A stretch of 64,000 nt of DNA. It comes from Atlanticothrix silvestris CENA357. Its GTDB lineage: Bacteria; Cyanobacteriota; Cyanobacteriia; Cyanobacteriales; Nostocaceae. Shown here piece by piece: positions 39,075 to 48,951 of the stretch. Below the pieces are notes generated by a model. That model was not told the DNA's origin. It saw only the letters and a program-made list of their open reading frames with translations, and ran no database searches. Each line of letters starts with the position of its first letter. The first letter of the stretch is position 1. The stretch spans positions 1 through 64,000 of the forward strand of contig NZ_JAECZB010000113.1 in assembly GCF_016056295.1 (NCBI RefSeq), given 5' to 3'. The position numbers were made by a program, and so were the translations under genes.

Positions 39075-40445
39075 ATGCCAAGAGCTTCTGTAATTGGATT
39101 GGGAAAGTCCGGTGTTGCTGCGGCGAGATTGTTGAAACGAGAAGGTTGGGAGGTGGAGCTAAACGATAGTAACACCTCCGCAAGCCTTCTCGAACAACAA
39201 CAAGAACTTGCTGCTGAACACATAACTGTAAAGCTGGGGTATTCCCTAGATTTGAGTGGTGTTGATTTACCCAATTTAATTGTTGTTAGTCCTGGTGTGC
39301 CTTGGGATATTCCTCTGTTAGTCAAGGCGCGAGAGTTAGGCATTGAAACCATTGGAGAAATGGAACTTGCTTGGCGACACTTGCAATCTTTACCTTGGGT
39401 AGGAATTACAGGCACAAATGGCAAAACTACCACCACTGCATTAATTGCTGCCATATTTCAAACAGCAGGATTAGATGCCCCCGCTTGCGGTAACATTGGC
39501 TATGCCGCTTGTGAAGTTGCTTTAGCCGAAAAACTCCCTGATTGGGTGATTGGGGAAATAAGTAGCTATCAAATAGAATCTTCTGTATCCCTCGCTCCCC
39601 AGATTGGCGTTTGGACAACTTTCACCCCAGATCACCTCGCTCGCCACAAGACTTTAAAAAACTACTACGATATCAAAGCCAAGCTGTTACGTCAGGCAGA
39701 TTTGCAAGTGTTTAATGGCGATGATGCCTATTTGAGAAAGGTAGGTATCAGTCATTGGCCTGATGCTTATTGGACAAGTGTGAAAGGCAAAGATTTTTTA
39801 ATTGGTGAACAAGGCTTTTATATTGAAGATGGCTGGGTTGTCGAAAAGTTGAGTTCAACCTCTGCACCTGAAAAAATTGTGGAAACGTCTGCCTTGCGAA
39901 TGGTGGGAGAACATAACCTGCAAAATCTGCTGATGTCGGTAGCCGCAGCAAGATTGGCAGGAATTGATCGTAATGCTATTAATACAGCAATTCGTGAATT
40001 TCCTGGTGTTGCCCATCGTTTAGAGCATATCTGCACTTGGGAAGGCGTTGACTTTATTAATGATAGCAAAGCTACTAATTATGATGCTGCCGAAGTGGGG
40101 TTAGCATCTGTAAAAAGTCCGGCGATTTTAATTGCTGGTGGAGAAGCAAAACCCGGTGATGATGCTGCTTGGTTAGCCAAAATTCAAGCCAAAGCTGCTG
40201 CTGTATTACTAATTGGTAGCGCTGCACCAGCATTTGCCCAACGCCTACAAGAGGTTGGTTATGCTGATTATGAAATCGTGGAAACGATGGAGAAAGCAGT
40301 CCCTAGAGCAGCAGAATTAGCCAAGCAGCATCAAGCAACTGTGGTGTTGCTGTCTCCTGCTTGTGCAAGTTTCGATCAGTATCCAAATTTTGAGGTTAGG
40401 GGTGATGATTTTCGCAAGTTGTGCCTTGCTTGGATAAGTAGGTAA
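39075..40445 (+). CDS. murD: UDP-N-acetylmuramoyl-L-alanine--D-glutamate ligase
   Basis: MurD adds D-glutamate to UDP-MurNAc-L-Ala in cytoplasmic peptidoglycan precursor synthesis. The 456-residue protein has the N-terminal Rossmann motif [20 protein letters not shown]. The Mur-ligase P-loop is [15 protein letters not shown] at about residues 114-128. Further motifs are [17 protein letters not shown] (metal site) and the C-terminal domain start [20 protein letters not shown]. Length is normal. It converges with cupB, with 68 nt between stops. Confidence 0.96.
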   Translation: MPRASVIGLGKSGVAAARLLKREGWEVELNDSNTSASLLEQQQELAAEHITVKLGYSLDLSGVDLPNLIVVSPGVPWDIPLLVKARELGIETIGEMELAWRHLQSLPWVGITGTNGKTTTTALIAAIFQTAGLDAPACGNIGYAACEVALAEKLPDWVIGEISSYQIESSVSLAPQIGVWTTFTPDHLARHKTLKNYYDIKAKLLRQADLQVFNGDDAYLRKVGISHWPDAYWTSVKGKDFLIGEQGFYIEDGWVVEKLSSTSAPEKIVETSALRMVGEHNLQNLLMSVAAARLAGIDRNAINTAIREFPGVAHRLEHICTWEGVDFINDSKATNYDAAEVGLASVKSPAILIAGGEAKPGDDAAWLAKIQAKAAAVLLIGSAAPAFAQRLQEVGYADYEIVETMEKAVPRAAELAKQHQATVVLLSPACASFDQYPNFEVRGDDFRKLCLAWISR

Positions 40446-40513
40446 TTAGAACCTTGCATGACTTATAGCCATGCGATTCCTGCTTCCATGATCTTTGCCT
40501 GAATTACTTTGTC

Positions 40514-41644
40514 CTACTTGTTCACATCCATTAATCGCGAAGTTTGTAACCGATCCATCCACTTTTCTAAATAAACTAAATTAGCATTTTGCTCAGATGG
40601 ATCTTGGGTATCCAGAGAATAAGGCATCAGTCCTAAAATCGTTGCCGTTGTCACGCAAAACATGGATTTTTGGAAGCTGATGCAAATTTGTACCCGCAAA
40701 TCATCTTCACCCCGCAGACTGCGACGATAAACTTCGTGCAAATACTCTGGAAGATAATGACGCATATCTTGCATCAATAAAGTGGGAGGAATACCCGCAC
40801 CCCCAATAGGTAAAGGATCTGCATACAAAGCGCCATACTGAAATCGTGACTGATCTGGGGAAATTTGATACGCTTGGGCGTTGTATGAAACTGTGCCATG
40901 AAAAGGAGTTCCCCGAAAAAATACCGCTTCTACATAAGGTATGGCTGTATCTGCTAAAAATGTCAAACCAACTGATTTAGGAATGATGTCATAAGCTTTA
41001 TTTTGAATTTTAACGGTATAAGTAATTGGCCTTAATGCATCTGCGACTAAACCCGCTTTTATATGTTCTACAACTTCGGGAATTGATGTAATTTTGCCTT
41101 TGTCGTAGAGGTCTGATAAGCTGAGAAAAATATCAGCCATAACTCGCCAAAATTGACCCAAACCAGTGTAATAAGCTGAGACGCGTAACTGTTCAGTTAA
41201 AAAGTCTGGAAAAAGTTGATTAATTCCTAAAATTAAAGGGTTATATTTAAATTTTACTGCGATAACTGCTTGCGCTCTTTCTTGAAATTCTTGGGTATCT
41301 AAATAGTTATCTAACCCTCCACCACCGTGCCACATCATGGCTTTCATACAATATTCGGCATATTCAAAATTAATCCGATCATGCCACCAGTGACGAAGTA
41401 ATTTTTGGAAGGAAAATTCTCCATTAAAATATTTAAAAAATGGAAAGAAAACGAAAAATTGATGCTCAGCAATGTAAATAAGATTTTTAGAGTATGCATC
41501 TAAAACTACACCATAGCTTTTAAGAATACCAACTACTTCTAATACATTTTCTGGGCTATCAGGGAGTAATGCTCCTCCTTTTTGTAGTCGTTCAATATAC
41601 TCAGCTAAGGGTTGCTTCTTAGGCTTTTTTCTAGTATTTAACAT
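40514..41644 (-). CDS. cupB: CO2 hydration protein CupB/ChpX
   Basis: The 376-residue protein is the Cup/Chp carbonic-anhydrase-like subunit bound to a specialised NDH-1 complex that converts CO2 to bicarbonate inside the cell. Family-typical stretches include LQKGGALLPDSPENVLEVVG, FFRGTPFHGTVSYNAQAYQ, YADPLPIGGAGIPPTLLM and EYLHEVYRRSLRGEDDLRV. It is the last gene of ndhF-ndhD-cup on the minus strand. I call it CupB rather than CupA because no cupS gene follows and because the set sits head-to-head with the ccm genes, as I recall for ndhF4/ndhD4/cupB in Anabaena. Separation from CupA by sequence alone was not possible by eye. Confidence 0.85.
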   Translation of the reverse strand: MLNTRKKPKKQPLAEYIERLQKGGALLPDSPENVLEVVGILKSYGVVLDAYSKNLIYIAEHQFFVFFPFFKYFNGEFSFQKLLRHWWHDRINFEYAEYCMKAMMWHGGGGLDNYLDTQEFQERAQAVIAVKFKYNPLILGINQLFPDFLTEQLRVSAYYTGLGQFWRVMADIFLSLSDLYDKGKITSIPEVVEHIKAGLVADALRPITYTVKIQNKAYDIIPKSVGLTFLADTAIPYVEAVFFRGTPFHGTVSYNAQAYQISPDQSRFQYGALYADPLPIGGAGIPPTLLMQDMRHYLPEYLHEVYRRSLRGEDDLRVQICISFQKSMFCVTTATILGLMPYSLDTQDPSEQNANLVYLEKWMDRLQTSRLMDVNK

Positions 41645-41776
41645 TATCGTTTCTCCAATAAATTCTAGGGATTGGGGATTATAATCATTCGTAATTTGTA
41701 ATTCTGTAACTTGATTTTGTGAAATTGGGGTTAGGTGTAGCGCTAAAGTTTTTCCCTAATCCCCAATCTCCATTTT

Positions 41777-43279
41777 TTAACTTTTGCCTTTTGCCTTATC
41801 TAAGTCCACTGTTGCTACTACATTTTGGATAGTAACCATCGTTGTGACTGTTGGTTCGCTCAAGCGGGCTAACCAATTGGGTTGAACACCAAAAACCACA
41901 ATCAGCACAGCTAATATCATAGCGGGTATGCGATCGCTCCAATAGACGCGGGGCAAATTGGTAACTTGTGCAGACAAACGCCCAAAAAAGGCACGATTCA
42001 TCAAAATTAAAAAGTAAACTGCTGTTAAACCTGTGCCCAGCATAGATAGTATTGTTTGCAGCGGAAAAACTGCGAAACTCCCTCTAAAAATGATGAATTC
42101 GGAAATAAACCCTAGCATTCCCGGTATACCAGCACTAGCCATGACTCCCATCACCATTAAGCTACCAATGACAGGCAAACCTCGTTCTGGATTCAGTAGT
42201 CCTTGGATAACATCTAAATCGCGGCTGCCGGCTTTTTTATACACAACGCCTACCAGCAAAAATAGAAGTGCGGAAATCAAGCCGTGGCTAATCATTTGCA
42301 TAACAGCACCCAATACGCTTAAGGGTGTAGCCGCTGCTACTGCTAACAGCACATAGCCCATGTGTCCGATAGAACTATAGGCTACCATTTTTTTCATATC
42401 GGTTTGGGCGATCGCGCAGGATGCACCGTACAAGACACTCACCACAGCCCAAGTTGCTAACCATGGAGCTAAATAACTCCAAGCTTCTGGCAATAAGTTC
42501 ATACCAAACCGCAGTAAGCCATAAGTTCCCAACTTCAAAAGTACCCCAGCTAATAATACGGAAATGGGTGTAGAAGCTTCAACGTGGGCATCTGGCAACC
42601 AAGTGTGGAAGGGAACCAGGGGAATCTTAATCCCAAAACCAATCAAAATCCCTGTAAGCAGTAAAAGTTGTGTCGCTAAAGGTAAAGTTGCACAATTCAG
42701 GCTTGCTAATGCAAAGTTAGAACCGCCACTCAGCCAAACCATGCCGAGGAAACTTGCTAAAATCAAAATCCCAGAAACTGCCGTATACATCAAGAATTTG
42801 GTAGCAGCATAACCCCGCTTTTCACCACCCCAAATGGCTATTAACAAATACAGGGGAATCAGTTCTAATTCGTAAAATAGGAAAAATAACAATAAATCCT
42901 GTGCTAGGAACGCTCCAGTGACTCCAGCACTTAACAGTAGTATTAAAGAGTAATAAAATTTAGGACGTTGAAGAGACTCATCACTAGTATAGATAGCAAT
43001 ACAAGTCAACAGTCCATTTAAAACTAGCAATGGTAAGGATAAACCATCTATCCCCAAATTATAGTTCAGGCCTAAAACATCAATCCAAGGCACAGACTCA
43101 GCAAACTGTTGATTAATGTCTCCTGGATTGAACTGAATGGTTAAGAAAACAGTCCATAAGAACGCAATACTAGCAAAGACTAGACCGATTGTACGGGCAA
43201 GTTTGCCACTGATGTCAGCAGGCCAGAAACCAATTAAAGCTGCGCCCAACAACGGCAGCAAAATCAAAGCACTAAGCAT
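41777..43279 (-). CDS. ndhD4: NDH-1 subunit D4 (CO2-uptake complex)
   Basis: This 500-residue polytopic membrane protein is an antiporter-like NuoM/NdhD subunit of the photosynthetic NDH-1 complex. Motifs include YNLGIDGLSLPLLVLNGLLT, LYLLIAIWGGEKRGYAATKF and KIPLVPFHTWLPDAHVEAST, all characteristic of proton-pumping subunits. It lies between ndhF4 (76 nt upstream) and cupB (132 nt downstream) on the same strand. This places it in the form that drives CO2 hydration rather than the respiratory form (NdhD1/2). The numbering 4 versus 3 is inferred from the absence of cupS and the link to the ccm genes. Confidence 0.88.
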   Translation of the reverse strand: MLSALILLPLLGAALIGFWPADISGKLARTIGLVFASIAFLWTVFLTIQFNPGDINQQFAESVPWIDVLGLNYNLGIDGLSLPLLVLNGLLTCIAIYTSDESLQRPKFYYSLILLLSAGVTGAFLAQDLLLFFLFYELELIPLYLLIAIWGGEKRGYAATKFLMYTAVSGILILASFLGMVWLSGGSNFALASLNCATLPLATQLLLLTGILIGFGIKIPLVPFHTWLPDAHVEASTPISVLLAGVLLKLGTYGLLRFGMNLLPEAWSYLAPWLATWAVVSVLYGASCAIAQTDMKKMVAYSSIGHMGYVLLAVAAATPLSVLGAVMQMISHGLISALLFLLVGVVYKKAGSRDLDVIQGLLNPERGLPVIGSLMVMGVMASAGIPGMLGFISEFIIFRGSFAVFPLQTILSMLGTGLTAVYFLILMNRAFFGRLSAQVTNLPRVYWSDRIPAMILAVLIVVFGVQPNWLARLSEPTVTTMVTIQNVVATVDLDKAKGKS

Positions 43280-43355
43280 AGACAGAACTAGGTAAGAAGA
43301 TTAGGGATGTAGGAAGTGGGAAGAATTTTAACTCCTGCTTTTTAACTCAGCAATT

Positions 43356-45212
43356 TTAAAAAGGCAATTTATCTAGTAGGCCTAATGACCAGCTAATGAA
43401 AAACCCCAATACACTAACTACCGCTAAGATAGTTAACATGTAAGCTTGGGATTGACCAGAAATACTGTATTTTAGACTTTGACCACCAAAAATTGTCGCA
43501 AATCCTACTAAGTTCACTAAACCATCAACTAGGTAGCGATCGCTCCAAGCAGAAATTTTAGATAGCAGTGCTACTGCACTCACTATTGTCAGCCGATAAA
43601 CTCGGTCGATGTAAAAATCATACCCTAGCAAGTCCTGTATAAATCTCCATGCGAGGATTCTGGATCTTGACCATGCTTTATGCAGATACATTGTAGATCC
43701 TATCCCTACCCCCAAAATAGTAGAACAGAGCAGTACTGACACTACAAACCAATCAATACTTTCCCAGTCGGGTAATAAGTACCATTGCTGTAACATCAGG
43801 GGTAAGAGGAGAGTCACTATAGTTAGTGAAACCATTGGCAATGCCATCTGCCAGCCAACTTCTGGAGAACGGCGGGTCTTTTGTTGCGGTTTCCCCCAGA
43901 AGATTAACCTAAATACTCTGGTCAAATTTAATGCTGTTAAGCCATTGACTACGATTAAAACTCCGATTACCCAAGGGTTAATATTTACAAAACCATCAGC
44001 CCAAGCTAGCATTGCCCAAAAGCTTCCTAAAGGTAGCAGTGTTACCATTCCTGCTGAACCCACAATAAAAGCAGTAGTGGTTGCTGGCATCCTTGACCAC
44101 AAACCGCCCATTTCTGTCAAGTCTTGGGTACTAGTAGTGTATATCACTGATCCAGAACTCATGAATAACAGTGCTTTGGCGATCGCATGAGTTAATAGCA
44201 ACATCAAGGCTACACCCCCTTGCTGTAACCCTACGGCTAAAAAGATTAATCCCATGTATGCACTGGTGGAATGAGACAGCGATCGCTTAATATCAATTTG
44301 CGCGATAGATACTAATGTTGCGCCAACCGCCGTCACTGTACCCATAATGACCAAAGCATTCAAGGCAACCGGAGATAGCACTAAGATGGGTTGCAGCTTA
44401 TAAAGCAAATACGCACCACCAGCTACCACAAGTGAATTCCGCATTACTGAAGCGGGGTTAGGGCCTTCCATAGCCTCATCTAACCACAGGTGTAGGGGAA
44501 ATTGGGCACATTTACCAGCTGGCCCGGCAATCAATGCTAACCCCAATAATGTTGATGTCACAGGGTTCAAGTTAGCCGTTTGCGCCCATTCATATAAATC
44601 AGAAAAGTTCAAACTGCCGGCTAAATTAGAAAGTGTTACTACACCCATAAGTAGCAACAAGTCTCCTACTCGCTTAGTCAGAAAAGCATCGCGTGCTGCC
44701 GTCACCACTAGCGGCTGAGCGTACCAAAAACCCACTAGTAAGTAAGTTGAAAGGGTCAAAACTTCCAAAAGGCAATAGCTAAGAAACAAGGAGTCACTAA
44801 TCGCTAAACCACTTAACGCCGCTTCAAAAAATCCAATCAGCGCAAAAAAACGTGCCAACGACCAGTCTTTTTCCATGTAGCCTAAAGCATAAACCTGGGC
44901 TAACAGGCTTAATCCTGTAATTAAAACTGTTGCCCCAATGCTGACTGGCGAGAGTTCCAAGGCAAAGGATATATCAAAATCCGCAGATGTGAACCAAGTA
45001 ATCAGTAAATTTCCTGGTTCTCTATTCCAAATTTCTTTAAATACAAATAGGCTATGGACAAAAGCCAAAAGGGTTGTCAACAAGTTTAAATATGCCGCAG
45101 GTTTTGGCCCTGTACGCTGAATTATTCCCAGTCCCCAAGGCAGCGTTAAAATCGCGCCTCCCAAGCTATATAAAGGCACTAACCAACTTGTTGCAAATAG
45201 AAACTCATTCAT
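43356..45212 (-). CDS. ndhF4: NDH-1 subunit F4 (CO2-uptake complex)
   Basis: The 618-residue polytopic protein is a NuoL/NdhF-type antiporter-like subunit. It has typical helix motifs (LDEAMEGPNPASVMRNSLVV around the conserved H/K region) and a long C-terminal membrane extension. It is the first gene of ndhF4-ndhD4-cupB. Together with NdhD4 and CupB it forms the distal arm of the NDH-1MS' complex, which couples electron flow to CO2-to-bicarbonate conversion in the thylakoid membrane. Its start faces the ccm operon across a 656-bp spacer. The LDEAMEGPNP segment differs from the LPDAMEGPTP of respiratory NdhF1, supporting the CO2-uptake form. Confidence 0.88.
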   Translation of the reverse strand: MNEFLFATSWLVPLYSLGGAILTLPWGLGIIQRTGPKPAAYLNLLTTLLAFVHSLFVFKEIWNREPGNLLITWFTSADFDISFALELSPVSIGATVLITGLSLLAQVYALGYMEKDWSLARFFALIGFFEAALSGLAISDSLFLSYCLLEVLTLSTYLLVGFWYAQPLVVTAARDAFLTKRVGDLLLLMGVVTLSNLAGSLNFSDLYEWAQTANLNPVTSTLLGLALIAGPAGKCAQFPLHLWLDEAMEGPNPASVMRNSLVVAGGAYLLYKLQPILVLSPVALNALVIMGTVTAVGATLVSIAQIDIKRSLSHSTSAYMGLIFLAVGLQQGGVALMLLLTHAIAKALLFMSSGSVIYTTSTQDLTEMGGLWSRMPATTTAFIVGSAGMVTLLPLGSFWAMLAWADGFVNINPWVIGVLIVVNGLTALNLTRVFRLIFWGKPQQKTRRSPEVGWQMALPMVSLTIVTLLLPLMLQQWYLLPDWESIDWFVVSVLLCSTILGVGIGSTMYLHKAWSRSRILAWRFIQDLLGYDFYIDRVYRLTIVSAVALLSKISAWSDRYLVDGLVNLVGFATIFGGQSLKYSISGQSQAYMLTILAVVSVLGFFISWSLGLLDKLPF

Positions 45213-45868
45213 CTAAATTTACCTTGACGACTCAGCCTTAATTTTTTTAATAGTTTTGAAACAACTATTTACTAAAAAAATAAACTTCTTTAAAGGCTCT
45301 ACTTTTTTAACTTTTTTAAGTGAGATTTTGATTAAGTCTTTTCAATTTAGTTTATCTTAGTTGAGGTACAATTAAATATAACTTTACATCTTTTAAAGCA
45401 TTTACTCTTATTACTTGTGTTCTCTTTGTAAATTTGACTTTACTATTTGTAGCAAATAAATTTATACGATATATTAAAAAAAATTATGTATTTTTCACAC
45501 ATTCCTTGTTTTTATTGCAAAATCGGCAAAAGATAGAGAGAGTAAGATATACAGCCTCTAAGATCCTATCGACACAAAGCAGTAGACCTAGTTACGAATG
45601 TTATTTTGTAAATGTAATAAAAAAATTATAAAGCATAAGCACCTGCTCTAGGAATTCAGTGAACTTCGATTGAGTAGATCGTCCTATAAACTTTTGTTAA
45701 GTTTTTTAAAACTTTTTTATTATAAACTATTATACTGATTTATATTGCCAGGAACGCCAAGCTTTCCTATGCTTAATTTGGAAGTGATTTTGTAGCTCAA
45801 GATGAGCTTCCCCGTCAAAATTTTCAAACAACAGTACTGATCGGATTAAATTTTTTAGGAGTTCTGCG
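45213..45868. promoter_or_regulatory. Divergent control region of ndhF4 and ccm operons
   Basis: 656 bp of very AT-rich DNA between the start codons of ndhF4 and ccmK2. Promoters of both CO2-concentrating operons must lie here, so it is a natural target for LysR-type CO2 regulators. An aggag ribosome-binding site sits at 45857-45861. T-N11-A-type LysR boxes are too frequent in such AT-rich sequence to call one by eye. A 65-codon frame (45434-45631) is not gene-like. Confidence 0.5.
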
Positions 45869-46177
45869 ATGCCAATTGCAGTTGGGATGATTGAGACTAA
45901 GGGCTTTCCGGCAGTAGTAGAAGCTGCCGATGCGATGGTGAAAGCCGCGCGTGTAACTTTGGTAGGATATGAAAAAATTGGTAGTGCAAGGGTGACAGTG
46001 ATTGTTCGGGGAGATGTGTCTGAGGTGCAAGCCTCAGTTGCAGCTGGAATTGAAGCAGCCAGAAGAGTAAATGGTGGTGAAGTGGTATCCACTCACATCA
46101 TTGCCCGTCCCCACGAAAACTTAGAATACGTCTTACCGATTCGGTATACGGAAGCTGTGGAACAGTTCCGCACTTAA
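45869..46177 (+). CDS. ccmK2: Carboxysome shell protein CcmK2
   Basis: The 102-residue single bacterial-microcompartment domain protein forms hexamers that tile the beta-carboxysome facets. It has [40 protein letters not shown] and a C-terminus ending at [10 protein letters not shown]. First gene of the ccm operon, with an aggag ribosome-binding site. I assign CcmK2 from the shorter length and first position; the following paralogue is 12 residues longer. Central pores of these hexamers pass bicarbonate and ribulose bisphosphate. Confidence 0.93.
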   Translation: MPIAVGMIETKGFPAVVEAADAMVKAARVTLVGYEKIGSARVTVIVRGDVSEVQASVAAGIEAARRVNGGEVVSTHIIARPHENLEYVLPIRYTEAVEQFRT

Positions 46178-46268
46178 AACTCGATTAAACACAAAGTAAT
46201 TTACGGGGTCGCCTTCTTGTAGCTCCAATTTCGTCCAGATTTAGAAACTTTATTAAGGGTTAGAACTA

Positions 46269-46613
46269 ATGTCAATCGCAGTGGGAATGGTAGAAACGTT
46301 AGGCTTCCCAGCAGTTGTGGAAGCTGCTGACGCAATGGTGAAAGCTGCTCGCGTCACCCTAGTAGGCTATGAAAAAATCGGTAGCGGTCGGGTAACAGTC
46401 ATTGTTCGGGGCGACGTTTCAGAAGTGCAAGCTTCTGTAGCAGCAGGAGTTGAATCAGTCAAGCGAGTCAATGGTGGACAAGTACTGTCTACTCACATTA
46501 TTGCTCGTCCTCATGAGAACTTGGAATATGTTCTGCCAATTCGTTATACAGAAGACGTTGAGCAGTTCCGTGAAAATGTTAACGCGATTCGTCCTTTTGG
46601 TAGAAGACCATAA
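46269..46613 (+). CDS. ccmK1: Carboxysome shell protein CcmK1
   Basis: A 114-residue CcmK paralogue nearly identical to its upstream neighbour through the BMC fold ([20 protein letters not shown]). It carries an extra C-terminal tail ([13 protein letters not shown]). That longer tail is the usual CcmK1 feature. It lies 91 nt after ccmK2 and 6 nt before ccmL. The tandem probably arose by duplication. It would form mixed or pure hexamers in the shell. Confidence 0.93.
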   Translation: MSIAVGMVETLGFPAVVEAADAMVKAARVTLVGYEKIGSGRVTVIVRGDVSEVQASVAAGVESVKRVNGGQVLSTHIIARPHENLEYVLPIRYTEDVEQFRENVNAIRPFGRRP

Positions 46614-46619
46614 TCTGTA

Positions 46620-46922
46620 ATGCAAATTGCCAAAGTTCGTGGCACAGTAGTAGGCACTCAAAAAGATCCAAGTATGAGGGGTGTCAAACTACTGTTGGTG
46701 CAGTTAGTAGATGAAGAAGGAAATTCACTGCCAAAATACGAAGTAGCTGCGGATAGTGTGGGTGCAGGAGTAGATGAGTGGGTACTGGTAACTTGTGGCA
46801 GTGCAGCTCGTCAAATTCCTGGTAATGAACAGCGTCCGTTAGATGCAGTGATTGTGGCGATAATTGATACTATTCATGTAGAAGATCGCCTAATTTACGG
46901 CAAAAAAGATCAGTATCGATAG
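46620..46922 (+). CDS. ccmL: Carboxysome vertex protein CcmL
   Basis: The 100-residue EutN/CcmL-type pentamer protein closes the twelve vertices of the carboxysome icosahedron. Recognisable motifs are MQIAKVRGTVVGTQKDPSMR, KLLLVQLVDEEG, the pore region GAGVDEWVLVTCGSAAR, and DAVIVAIIDTI. It begins 6 nt after ccmK1, so the two are translationally close. A 200-nt repeat-bearing gap separates it from ccmM. Confidence 0.95.
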   Translation: MQIAKVRGTVVGTQKDPSMRGVKLLLVQLVDEEGNSLPKYEVAADSVGAGVDEWVLVTCGSAARQIPGNEQRPLDAVIVAIIDTIHVEDRLIYGKKDQYR

Positions 46923-47122
46923 TCAGTGGTCAGTAGTCAGTAGTCAGTAGCAAAACAACTAACAACTGACCCTTAAGGGTGACGCTCCTGCGTCGCTACC
47001 GCTTGTGCTAAGGCAGTTGCTTCTCACTCGGGGAGACGCTACGCGAACAAGTCGGGGAACATGCCCAGCGCACTGCCTCACAACTAACAACTGACAACTA
47101 ACAATAGAGGAGGAATTTTGCT
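46923..47122. repeat. Repeat tract inside the ccm operon
   Basis: The gap between ccmL and ccmM holds agtcagt direct repeats (about 46921-46950), a GC-rich dispersed repeat (gtgacgctcctgcgtcgcta) and caactaacaactgacaacta repeats. Its end has an aggagga ribosome-binding site (47107-47113) for ccmM. Such sequence could lower transcription downstream. Confidence 0.55.
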
Positions 47123-48796
47123 ATGGCAGTCCGCAGCACGGCGGCACCCCCAACCCCGTGGTCAAGGAATTTAGCTGAGCCAAAAATCCATGAAAGCACC
47201 TTTGTACATCCGTTTTCCAACATTATTGGAGATGTATATGTAGGTGCAAATGTCATCATTGCTCCAGGGACTTCGATTAGAGCTGATGAAGGCACGCCTT
47301 TTTATATTGGGGAAAACACCAATATTCAAGATGGTGTTGTAATTCATGGATTGGAACAGGGTCGAGTAATTGGCGACGACCAAAACAAATACTCGGTATG
47401 GATTGGCGAAAATGCTTCCATTACCCACATGGCGCTGATTCATGGGCCAGCTTATGTTGGGGAAAATTCCTTCATTGGCTTTCGTTCTACAGTATTTAAT
47501 GCCAGGGTGGGTGCAGGTTGCATCGTGATGATGCACGCTTTAATTCAAGATGTAGAAATTCCCCCAGGTAAGTATGTACCTTCGGGTTCAATAATTACCA
47601 ACCAGCAACAAGCCGATCGCTTGCCAGATGTGCAAGATCAAGATGAAGAATTTGCTCATCATGTCGTAGGGATTAATCAGGCACTACGAACTGGTTATCG
47701 CTGTGCTGCGGATAGCAAGTGTATTGCACCCATTCGGGATGAGAATGCTAAATCTTATACAGGTAATGGTATTACTGTTTTAGAGCTAGAAAGGAGTAGT
47801 AAAGTGTCGAGCAACAGTTTGGGTGCAGAAACAATAGAGCAGGTGCGCTATTTATTAAATCAAGGGTACAAGATTGGTACGGAACATGTGGATCAAAGAC
47901 GGTTCCGTACCGGCTCTTGGACTAGTTGTCAGCCAATTGAACCTAGATCAATGGGAGAAGCGATCGCAGCTTTAGAAAGCTGTCTAAGAGATCATAGCGG
48001 CGAGTACGTCCGTCTATTTGGTATTGATAATGGTAGACGGCGCGTGTTAGAAACCATTATTCAGCGACCAGATGGTGTAGTTAGTACTGCTGCTAGCTTT
48101 AAAGCTCCTGCTAGTAGTAATGGTAATAGCAGCTATCACAGCAATGGTAATGGTAATGGTAATGGCCATAGTTCTGCTAGCGGTGCCCTTAGTACTGAAA
48201 CCGTAGATCAAATCCGCCAGCTTTTAGCAGGTGGTTACAAAATAGGCACAGAACATGTAGATGAGCGCCGCTTCCGTACTGGTTCTTGGCAAAGTTGTGA
48301 GCCAATTAACTCTAGTTCGGCAAATGAAGTGATTGCTGCCTTAGAAGACTGTATAACTAATCATCAAGGCGAGTATGTACGCTTGATTGGTATTGATACC
48401 AAAGCTAAACGGCGCGTATTAGAAAGCATTATCCAACGACCCAATGGTCAAGCAGCTCCATCTAGCAGCCAGAAGAAATCATTTAGTAGTACAAGCTCTG
48501 CTAATGCAACAGCAACGGCTACAGCTACCAATACACGCTTAAGTTCTGAAGTAGTAGACCAACTCCGTGGCTTATTAGCTGGCGGGTATAAGATTAGTGC
48601 CGAACACGTAGATGGGCGACGGTTCCGTACAGGTTCCTGGTCTAGCTGTGGTCAAATTGAAGCTAGATCTGACAGAGAAGCGATCGCTGCCTTGGAATCA
48701 TACTTGGCCGAATATCAAGGAGAATATGTGCGCCTAATTGGTATTGACCCCAAAGCCAAGCGCCGGGTATTAGAAACAATTATCCAGCGTCCTTAA
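47123..48796 (+). CDS. ccmM: Carboxysome assembly protein CcmM (gamma-CA plus three Rubisco small-subunit-like modules)
   Basis: The 557-residue scaffold gathers Rubisco into the beta-carboxysome. Residues 1-200 are a gamma-carbonic anhydrase-like left-handed helix. Candidate zinc ligands are H75, H102 and H107. The cysteine pair C194/C200 ([10 protein letters not shown]) matches the disulfide that in other cyanobacteria activates the enzyme by oxidation, so an active anhydrase is likely. Three small-subunit-like modules follow at about 232-318, 356-443 and 472-557, each with [14 protein letters not shown]-type sequence, joined by Ser/Asn/Thr-rich linkers. The linkers carry short tandem codon repeats. 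An internal start (47804) would give the short isoform with the three modules only. Confidence 0.96.
   Translation: MAVRSTAAPPTPWSRNLAEPKIHESTFVHPFSNIIGDVYVGANVIIAPGTSIRADEGTPFYIGENTNIQDGVVIHGLEQGRVIGDDQNKYSVWIGENASITHMALIHGPAYVGENSFIGFRSTVFNARVGAGCIVMMHALIQDVEIPPGKYVPSGSIITNQQQADRLPDVQDQDEEFAHHVVGINQALRTGYRCAADSKCIAPIRDENAKSYTGNGITVLELERSSKVSSNSLGAETIEQVRYLLNQGYKIGTEHVDQRRFRTGSWTSCQPIEPRSMGEAIAALESCLRDHSGEYVRLFGIDNGRRRVLETIIQRPDGVVSTAASFKAPASSNGNSSYHSNGNGNGNGHSSASGALSTETVDQIRQLLAGGYKIGTEHVDERRFRTGSWQSCEPINSSSANEVIAALEDCITNHQGEYVRLIGIDTKAKRRVLESIIQRPNGQAAPSSSQKKSFSSTSSANATATATATNTRLSSEVVDQLRGLLAGGYKISAEHVDGRRFRTGSWSSCGQIEARSDREAIAALESYLAEYQGEYVRLIGIDPKAKRRVLETIIQRP
47791..47806 (+). promoter_or_regulatory. 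Internal ribosome-binding site and GTG start of the short CcmM
   Basis: aaggag (47791-47796) lies 7 nt before an in-frame GTG (47804-47806, codon 228, KVSSNSLG) between the carbonic-anhydrase domain and the first small-subunit-like module. Synechococcus elongatus makes its CcmM35 from an equivalent internal start. Confidence 0.7.
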
Positions 48797-48951
48797 AATC
48801 AGGGAATTAAAGAGGAAGCACTGCGGTGAGCAGTCCGGTCTTCTCTCAAGTGGAAAAAGTGGCGTTAGGAAGTAAGCAATTTTGTTTTCATTACTCACCA
48901 CTTACCACTCCCCACTCAATATTTTTTCCGGCTTCCGAGGTTAAAATTTCC

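Noticed and set aside
40514-45212. Calling the set ndhF3-ndhD3-cupA
   Set aside because: No cupS-like gene follows, and the set is divergent from the ccm operon, both favouring the F4/D4/CupB type. A tree would settle it.
45434-45631. 65-codon frame between ndhF4 and ccmK2
   Set aside because: AT-rich spacer composition, no ribosome-binding site and no family resemblance; it occupies a divergent promoter region.
48826-48951. Upstream start for ccmN
   Set aside because: The extra 42 residues are translated spacer repeats; homologous proteins begin near the ATG at 48952.
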